In this document: positions 59,084-64,000 of the stretch, in pieces
Layout: the number at the start of each line of letters is the position of its first letter
Position numbering within the stretch: position 1 is the first letter of the stretch
From: Microbispora oryzae
GTDB taxonomy: Bacteria; Actinomycetota; Actinomycetes; Streptosporangiales; Streptosporangiaceae
Assembly: GCF_017896165.1 (NCBI RefSeq)
Contig: NZ_JAFCNB010000004.1
Span: forward strand, 62,001 to 126,000
Direction of reading: 5' to 3'
DNA length: 64,000 bases
Translations under genes and position numbers: made by a program
Notes under the pieces: generated by a model
Databases searched by the model: none
The model's input: the letters and a program-made list of their open reading frames with translations, nothing else
Told to the model about the DNA's origin: nothing

Positions 59084-59950
59084 TCAGGCGTGGGCGTGTG
59101 TGTGCGCCGGGTCGTCCGGGTGGTGATGCGGGTGTTGCGGGGCCCCGACCCGGTGCTCGTGCCCCGGCATCTCGATCCGGTAGACGCAGGTGTCGCAGTT
59201 CATCCGGATGTCGCCGCGCAGGGCCTCGCGGAAGCGTTCGAGCGCGAGGTCCGCCAGCGCCGGGGCGGGCCCGATCACGTCGGCGCACCGCACGTCGACC
59301 TCCGGCCGGGTGGCCGCCCACGCGATCGACTGCTCGGCGCTGCGGGCCGGGAGCACGCCGTTGAACAGGAAGTACGGCAGCACCACGATCCGGCGGGCGC
59401 CGAGCAGCCTGGCCCGCTCCAGGGCCTCGGGGACCGAGGGGGAGGCGAGGCTGATGAACGCGGGTTCGACCCCGGCGAGACCCCGTCCCTCCCACAGCAG
59501 CCGGGCGACCTTCACGTGCTCGGCGTTCGCGTCGGGGTCGGTGGATCCGCGGCCCACGAGCACCACCGTCGTGCCCGAGCGCTCGCTCGGGTCGAGCACC
59601 GCGTCGAGCCGCTCCTCCAGCAGGTCGAGCAGCGCCGGGTGCGGGCCGAGCGGGCGGCCGTACGAATAGGCGAGCCGTGGGTGCCGGTCGGCCTCGCGGC
59701 GCAGCGCGGCCGGGATGTCGCCCTTGGCGTGCCCGGCGGCGACCAGCACGAGCGGGACGACACCGAGTTTGCGGTGCCCGGAGGCGACCAGCGTCGCGAC
59801 GGCGTCCCGCAGCGGCGGGCGCGACAGCTCGATGAATCCTCCGGCGACGGGGACGGACGCCCGCTCGGCGACGATGTCGACCAGCCGGTGGAAGTCCCGC
59901 ACGCCGGCCGCGTCCGTGGTGCCGTGGCCCACCAGCAGCAGCGCGCTCAT
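59084..59950 (-). CDS. Sirohydrochlorin chelatase (CbiX-type) with His-rich tail
   Basis: 288 residues with two CbiX-like repeats. The first has LLLVGHGTTDAAG and VVPLVLVAAGHAKGDIP, the second VVLVGRGSTDPDANAE and VVLPYFLFNGVL. It inserts cobalt (or iron) into sirohydrochlorin. The last 25 residues hold many His (GHEH, HPHHHPDDPAHTHAHA), which could store or deliver metal. Position at the end of a cobalamin cluster with a cobalt/nickel transporter supports cobalt. Confidence 0.9.
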   Translation of the reverse strand: MSALLLVGHGTTDAAGVRDFHRLVDIVAERASVPVAGGFIELSRPPLRDAVATLVASGHRKLGVVPLVLVAAGHAKGDIPAALRREADRHPRLAYSYGRPLGPHPALLDLLEERLDAVLDPSERSGTTVVLVGRGSTDPDANAEHVKVARLLWEGRGLAGVEPAFISLASPSVPEALERARLLGARRIVVLPYFLFNGVLPARSAEQSIAWAATRPEVDVRCADVIGPAPALADLALERFREALRGDIRMNCDTCVYRIEMPGHEHRVGAPQHPHHHPDDPAHTHAHA

Positions 59951-59981
59951 GCGCCGCCCCGGTGCGTGGCGGTCGGCTCGT

Positions 59982-60572
59982 TCATGACCCCTCCCAGTAG
60001 AGCAGTGCGTTGACGGCGGCGGCGGCGACCGCCGACCCGCCCTTCTCGCCCCGGTTGCTGACCGCGGGCAGGCATGCCTCGCGCAGGGCCTGCTTCGACT
60101 CGGCCGCCCCGACGAATCCGACCGGCAGGCCCACGACCAGCGCGGGCCGGACGCCGAGCCGAAGGATCTCCTCCAGCGCCGTGGGCGCGTTGCCCACCAC
60201 CCACACCGCTCCCGGCCCCACCTCGTCGTACGCCATCCGGATGGCGGCGGCGCTGCGGGTCAGGCCCGGCCCGGCCGCGGCGCCGCGCACCCGGCAGACG
60301 GGGGTGACCGCGGTGATGCCGGCGGCGACCATCTCGACGTCGGCGACGACGGGCGTGCCGGCCCGCAGCGCGGCGGCCGCGGCCGCCAGGTCGTCCTCGC
60401 CGGAGACGACGAGGTCGCCGAGGTAGTCGAGGTCGGCGCTGGCGTGGATCACCCGTTCGGTCACGGCGCGGGTCAGCGGAGGCAGGCCCGAGGTGTCCGC
60501 CCGCGAGCGGAGGATCTCGTACGACCGGACCTCGATGGGGTGGACCGTCCTCGGGCGTGGCGGCCGGCTCAT
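59982..60572 (-). CDS. cobH: Precorrin-8X methylmutase
   Basis: 196 residues. Family blocks HPIEVRSYEILRSRAD, RVIHASADLDYLGDL and GLPVGFVGAAESKQAL are visible. It moves a methyl group from C11 to C12 to make hydrogenobyrinate (or cobyrinate in the anaerobic route). Start overlaps the transporter stop by 4 bp. Confidence 0.94.
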   Translation of the reverse strand: MSRPPRPRTVHPIEVRSYEILRSRADTSGLPPLTRAVTERVIHASADLDYLGDLVVSGEDDLAAAAAALRAGTPVVADVEMVAAGITAVTPVCRVRGAAAGPGLTRSAAAIRMAYDEVGPGAVWVVGNAPTALEEILRLGVRPALVVGLPVGFVGAAESKQALREACLPAVSNRGEKGGSAVAAAAVNALLYWEGS

Positions 60573-61627
60573 TCGGCGTACCTCCGGCCGAGCCCCGACA
60601 CCCGCCACACGAGGGCGGCCCCGCCCCACACCGTCGCGAACAGCGCCACGATGACGTAGCCGAACAGCTCGAAGTGGTCGGCGAGCGAGGCGTACGCGGC
60701 GAGCGCACCGCCGGCGCCCGTCGCCTCGGCCGCCAGCCCGGCGAGGTAGACGGTCGCGATGAACGCGGCGACCAGGACGGTCACCCCGGTCGTCGCCGCG
60801 TTGTAGTAGAGCCGCCGCGCCGGGCTGCGGTAGGCCCACGAGTAGGCCCGCGACATGAGCAGGCTGTCGGCGGTGTCGCAGGCCGTCATGCCGGCGGCGA
60901 ACAGCAGGGGCAGCGTGAGCACGGCCGTCGTCGGGAGGCTGCCCTGCGAGGCCGTGCTGGCCGACAGGGCGAGCAGCGTCACCTCGCTGGCCGTCTCCAG
61001 GCCCAGCCCGAACAGCAGGCCGACCGGGTACATGTGCCACGACGACCGGATCAGCCCGCGGACGCGGCTGCCGAGCACGCGGTTCATCAGGCCCCGGTTC
61101 AGCAGCAGGAGTTCCAGCTCGTCCCGGTCGATCCGGCCGCGCGTCATGCGCCGCCACAGCCCGATCACCCCGGCGAGCACCATGCCGTTCAGCACCGCGA
61201 CGAGCAGCAGAAACGACATGGCGACGACCTGCGAGACGATCCCGCCCACCCGGCGGAAGCTCTCGACGTCGTGCCCGGCGGCCCCGGCGGCCATCGCCAC
61301 GATCAGGGCGAGGGCCAGCACCACGGTGGAGTGCCCGAGCGCGAAGAAGAATCCGACCCCGACCGGGCGGCGTCCCCGCTGGAGCATCAGCCGCGTCGTG
61401 TCGTCGATCGCGGCGATGTGGTCGGCGTCGAAGGCGTGCCGGACGCCGAGGCTGTAGGCGAGGGTCCCGGCCCCGGCGAAGGCGCCCGCCCCGGCGAGGC
61501 CCTCGGCGTAGTAGAGGTACAGCGACCATCCGGCGATGTGCAGGGCCGTGACGACGGCGACGATGCCGCCGATCCGCGCGCGTTCCCGCGCGGTCCATCT
61601 CACCCCGGCGTACGCGGGCGGATTCAC
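60569..61627 (-). CDS. NiCoT-family nickel/cobalt transporter
   Basis: 352 residues from the GTG at 61627. About eight membrane segments. The NiCoT signature GVRHAFDADHIAAIDDTTR (19 residues) lies in segment II, with LGHSTVV, LGLETASEV and GMTACDTADS further on. It imports Co2+ (or Ni2+). Overlap with cobH and placement in the cobalamin cluster indicate cobalt supply for corrin synthesis. Confidence 0.93.
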   Translation of the reverse strand: MNPPAYAGVRWTARERARIGGIVAVVTALHIAGWSLYLYYAEGLAGAGAFAGAGTLAYSLGVRHAFDADHIAAIDDTTRLMLQRGRRPVGVGFFFALGHSTVVLALALIVAMAAGAAGHDVESFRRVGGIVSQVVAMSFLLLVAVLNGMVLAGVIGLWRRMTRGRIDRDELELLLLNRGLMNRVLGSRVRGLIRSSWHMYPVGLLFGLGLETASEVTLLALSASTASQGSLPTTAVLTLPLLFAAGMTACDTADSLLMSRAYSWAYRSPARRLYYNAATTGVTVLVAAFIATVYLAGLAAEATGAGGALAAYASLADHFELFGYVIVALFATVWGGAALVWRVSGLGRRYAE

Positions 61628-61860
61628 GAGCGCACCTCCACGACCGCGTCGACGGGACAGATCTCGGCGCACTCCCCGCAGCGCGTGCAGCGGTCGTCGA
61701 GGACCACCAGCCCCCCGCCGTCCGCGGGCCGTATCGCGTGCTCGGGGCAGGTGAGCAGGCACGCCCCGCATCCCGCGCAGGCGGCCGTCACGGCGTAACC
61801 CACAGCGGGACTCACAGCGAGACTCACGGCGGGACTCATGGAGGAGCTCAGCGTTGCCAC
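61624..61860 (-). CDS. 2x[4Fe-4S] ferredoxin
   Basis: 78 residues from a GTG at 61860 with a GAGGGAG ribosome-binding site; the ATG at 61839 is the alternative. Two cluster motifs, CAGCGACLLTCP and CTRCGECAEICP, define a bacterial-type ferredoxin. The first 25 residues derive from a 12-bp repeat (SPAVSLAVSPAV). It overlaps both neighbours and probably donates electrons to a corrin-ring reduction or ring-contraction step. Confidence 0.9.
   Translation of the reverse strand: MATLSSSMSPAVSLAVSPAVGYAVTAACAGCGACLLTCPEHAIRPADGGGLVVLDDRCTRCGECAEICPVDAVVEVRS
61802..61837 (-). repeat. Three 12-bp repeats in ferredoxin 5' region
   Basis: Plus-strand units ACAGCGGGACTC, ACAGCGAGACTC and ACGGCGGGACTC, in frame on the minus strand. 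Confidence 0.85.
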
Positions 61861-63638
61861 ACATACTCCCTCGGTGTCACGAAACGGCCGGCGACCACCC
61901 GGCTCCGGCTGGAGCCGACGATCACCAGGCTCCGCATGGTGACCAGCTCGGGATCGAGCTCGCCGAGCGTGGTCAGCAGGACGTGCTGGGCCGGACGGCT
62001 CGCGTCCGTCACCACTCCGGCCGGGGTGGCCGGCGGCCGGTGCAGGGCGAGGATCTCCAGGGCCTTCGGCAGCTGCCAGTGGCGGCCGCGCGAGCGGGGG
62101 TTGTAGAACGCGACCACGAGGTCCGACTCCGCGGCCGCGGTCACCCGCCGCTCGATGGCCTCCCACGGCGTGTGCAGGTCGGACAGGCTGATGGCGCAGT
62201 GGTCGTGACCGAGCGGCGCGCCGAGCAGGGCCGAGGCGGCCAGCATCGCCGTGACGCCCGGCACGCCGACCACGTCGAACGAGTCGTCGGCGTTCTCCAG
62301 AGCGGGCGAGGCCATCGCGTACACTCCGGCGTCGCCGCTGCCGATCAGCGCCACCGCGTGACCCTCGGCGGCCAGCCGCACGGCGGCGCGGGCCCGTTCC
62401 TCCTCGGCGCCGAGCCCGGACTCCACGACGCGCGTGCCGGGCCGCAGCAGGTCGCGGATCTGCGCCACGTACTGGTCGAGGCCGACGACGTGACCCGCCC
62501 GGCGCAGCTCGGCGACCGCCCGGGGGGTGAGCAGGTCGCGGGAGCCGGGACCGAGCCCGACGATCGCGAGCCGCCCGCGCGGGCGCAGCCGCGCCACCGC
62601 GACGGTGGCCATCGCCGACTTCCGTTTCCGCACCACCAGCTCGCCGCCGCCGGCCAACGCCGCCGCCTCGGCGACGCTCGGCGTCCCGACGGCCGCACGC
62701 ACGACCTCGCTCGGGTTCGGCACGGCGACGCCGGCGAGCCGGTCCGCCGGGTAGGTGACCAGCGGCACGCCGAGAGCCCGCGCCGCCTCGACGATTCCGG
62801 GCTCGTCGGCCTTCACGTCGGCGGTGGCCAGCCGGGAAACCGAGCCCAGGGCCAGCCCGGCCTCCGCGAGGGCGGCCCGCACCAGCCCGATGACCTCTTC
62901 GGCCGGCACGCCGCGGCTGCCCCCGACGCCGACGGCCAGGCTCGGCGGGCGGACGATCACGACCGGCCGGGGCGGTGCGGCCGTGCTGTCCGTGACATGG
63001 TCTGTGGCATGGTCCGTATCACGGCCTGTGACAAGGTCCGTGACAAGGTCTGTGACAAGGTCTGTGACAAGGTCTGTGGCACGGTCCGTGAGGAGGATGC
63101 GGGGCACGCCGTCCGCGCCGCCAGTGCCGTCCCCGGCCCGGCCGGGGGTGACCGGCAGCGGCGGCAGCGGCCAGGTCGCGTCGGCGACCAGCGCCACCTC
63201 CTCGCCGTCCAGCATGGCCCGCGTCACTGCGGCGACGTCGCCCTCGACCGGCAGGCCGAGCTCGTCGAGCGGGCTTGTCCCCGTGGCGTCCGTGGCGGTG
63301 GTGACGACCGGCAGCGCGCCGAGGACGTCGCCCACCCGTCGCGCCAGCCGGTTCGCGCCGCCGGCGTGCCCGCCGACGACGGCCACCGCGAACCGGCCCG
63401 CCTCGTCGACGCACACCACGCCGGGGTCGGTCCGCTTGTCGCCGAGGAGGGGCGCGAGCAGCCGTACGGCGGCCCCGACGGCGAGGAAGCAGACGATCTC
63501 GTCGCACTCGCGCCAGGCGTCCGCCAGATCGGCGACCGGGTAACGCCGGACGTCTCCCCACGCCCCGGCCAGCCGGTCGGCGGCCACGCCGCCCGCCCTG
63601 GTGGCGGTCACCACCCCGGTCACCAGCCCGGTCTTCAC
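61848..63638 (-). CDS. Fused CbiG (cobalt-precorrin-5A hydrolase) / CobJ-CbiH (C17-methyltransferase)
   Basis: 596 residues. N-terminal part (about 1-335) is CbiG-like (IVCFLAVGAAVRLLAPLLGDKRTDP in parts; GVGGSRGVPAEEV; TADVKADEPGI). C-terminal part (about 345-596) is a SAM-dependent tetrapyrrole methylase of the CobJ/CbiH type (IVGLGPGSRDLLTPRA; GSGDAGVYAMASP; AFYNPRSRGR). It covers ring opening and C17 methylation/ring contraction. A DLVT repeat (about 181-216) is inserted between the CbiG N and C subdomains. Confidence 0.9.
   Translation of the reverse strand: MKTGLVTGVVTATRAGGVAADRLAGAWGDVRRYPVADLADAWRECDEIVCFLAVGAAVRLLAPLLGDKRTDPGVVCVDEAGRFAVAVVGGHAGGANRLARRVGDVLGALPVVTTATDATGTSPLDELGLPVEGDVAAVTRAMLDGEEVALVADATWPLPPLPVTPGRAGDGTGGADGVPRILLTDRATDLVTDLVTDLVTDLVTGRDTDHATDHVTDSTAAPPRPVVIVRPPSLAVGVGGSRGVPAEEVIGLVRAALAEAGLALGSVSRLATADVKADEPGIVEAARALGVPLVTYPADRLAGVAVPNPSEVVRAAVGTPSVAEAAALAGGGELVVRKRKSAMATVAVARLRPRGRLAIVGLGPGSRDLLTPRAVAELRRAGHVVGLDQYVAQIRDLLRPGTRVVESGLGAEEERARAAVRLAAEGHAVALIGSGDAGVYAMASPALENADDSFDVVGVPGVTAMLAASALLGAPLGHDHCAISLSDLHTPWEAIERRVTAAAESDLVVAFYNPRSRGRHWQLPKALEILALHRPPATPAGVVTDASRPAQHVLLTTLGELDPELVTMRSLVIVGSSRSRVVAGRFVTPREYVWQR
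62989..63096 (-). repeat. Nine 12-bp in-frame repeats in the CbiG part
   Basis: Period-12 array with unit TCTGTGACAAGG on the plus strand (exact at 63049 and 63061), coding DLVT/DHAT-like tetrapeptides in the linker between CbiG subdomains. Confidence 0.92.
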
Positions 63639-63654
63639 GCTGCCTCCTTGATGC

Positions 63655-64000
63655 TCATCGGTGCCTCCCGTGCCTCACGACCCCGTGCCTCACGACCCGG
63701 TGCCCCCAGACGAGGAAGACCGGGTTGGTCGCGTCGAGCCGGGTGGCGCCGCCGGGCAGCGGGGCGAAACGCGACGCGTTGACGACGGCGCCGCCCACCT
63801 CGTACGACGCGGCGGCGAGGGCGTCCCGCGTGGCCGCGATCCGGTCGACGGCGGCCAGCGCCACCACGACGGCGCGCGCGCCCCGGCCCGCCGCGGCGGC
63901 GACGACCTCCGGGCCGCCGCCGCCCACGAAGACGGCGTCGGGGTCGGGGAGACCGGCCAGGCAGGCGGGGGCGTCCCCGCCGACGACCAGCACGTCGACG
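63655..64000 (-). CDS. Precorrin-6B methylase C-terminal part (CobL/CbiT), partial
   Basis: About 115 codons at the right edge; the start lies outside the window. The visible part matches the end of the CbiT/CobL C-terminal methyltransferase (LPDPDAVFVGGGGPEVV, VVVALAAVDRIAATR and NASRFAPLPGG). It would methylate C15 and decarboxylate the C12 acetate. The C terminus includes a short 15-bp duplication (63670-63699). Confidence 0.85.
   Translation of the reverse strand, partial: VDVLVVGGDAPACLAGLPDPDAVFVGGGGPEVVAAAAGRGARAVVVALAAVDRIAATRDALAAASYEVGGAVVNASRFAPLPGGATRLDATNPVFLVWGHRVVRHGVVRHGRHR

Noticed and set aside
59951..64000. Cobalamin riboswitch
   Set aside because: Every gap in the cobalamin cluster is too short for the aptamer; if one exists it lies beyond the right edge.

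Overview
The window reads as chromosomal DNA of a high-GC (roughly 70% or more by eye) actinomycete. The gene set suggests a soil- or plant-litter-dwelling member of Streptosporangiales or a relative, but this placement is an inference from gene content and is not proven. Almost every open frame has mirror frames on the other strand, as expected at this GC. I kept only frames with recognisable protein families, usable start sites and consistent operon layout. No rRNA, tRNA, intact insertion sequence, prophage or CRISPR array was seen.

Layout. 1-3166: a secreted multi-domain subtilase, cut by the left edge. 3250-6093: an XRE/MmyB-type regulator divergent from a DyP peroxidase-encapsulin pair (a protein nanocompartment). 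6100-9389: an IclR regulator and a VanA/VanB-like Rieske oxygenase operon with a 76-residue protein between the two enzymes. 9610-15326: a polysaccharide locus with a CBM2-GH54 arabinofuranosidase, a LacI regulator, an aldo/keto reductase and a CE2-like esterase. 15701-21213: a cytochrome P450, an orphan histidine kinase, a sulfite-oxidase-fold/flavin reductase/DUF6510 module and a LysR regulator. 21459-23060: release factor 3.

23175-34523: a ten-gene, mostly translationally coupled catabolic cluster. It contains a GntR/UTRA regulator, an APC permease, a PfkB-kinase/SIS-domain fusion, a nucleotidyltransferase, a metallophosphoesterase, a LOG-family protein, an allantoinase, a racemase-like protein, an allantoicase and an MBL hydrolase. 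It mixes a fructoselysine (frl)-like front half with an allantoin-degrading back half. This is my main candidate for an undescribed pathway.

34608-39507: an SNF2 helicase and a DUF222/HNH gene, both expanded by in-frame minisatellites. The DUF222 gene also looks frameshifted near its 5' end. 39754-43305: a SnoaL-like protein, a pirin, a sirtuin and a second MmyB-type regulator. 43315-51463: a complete pob/pca (4-hydroxybenzoate, protocatechuate, beta-ketoadipate) operon with a divergent IclR regulator and a clear operator. 51654-58991: small accessory genes (secreted protein, MBL hydrolase, lipoprotein, CBS-BON protein, secreted HNH nuclease, TrmO, MarR/MFS pair, quinone oxidoreductase). 59084-64000: a cobalamin biosynthesis cluster that continues past the right edge.

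How it fits together. DyP-encapsulin, VanAB-like demethylase, pob/pca, GH54 and CE2 enzymes are consistent with a lignocellulose-degrading lifestyle: side-chain sugars and acetyl groups are removed outside the cell, while vanillate- and hydroxybenzoate-type aromatics are funnelled through protocatechuate. A second theme is an unusual density of short tandem repeats, both intergenic and in-frame, at well over a dozen places in 64 kb.
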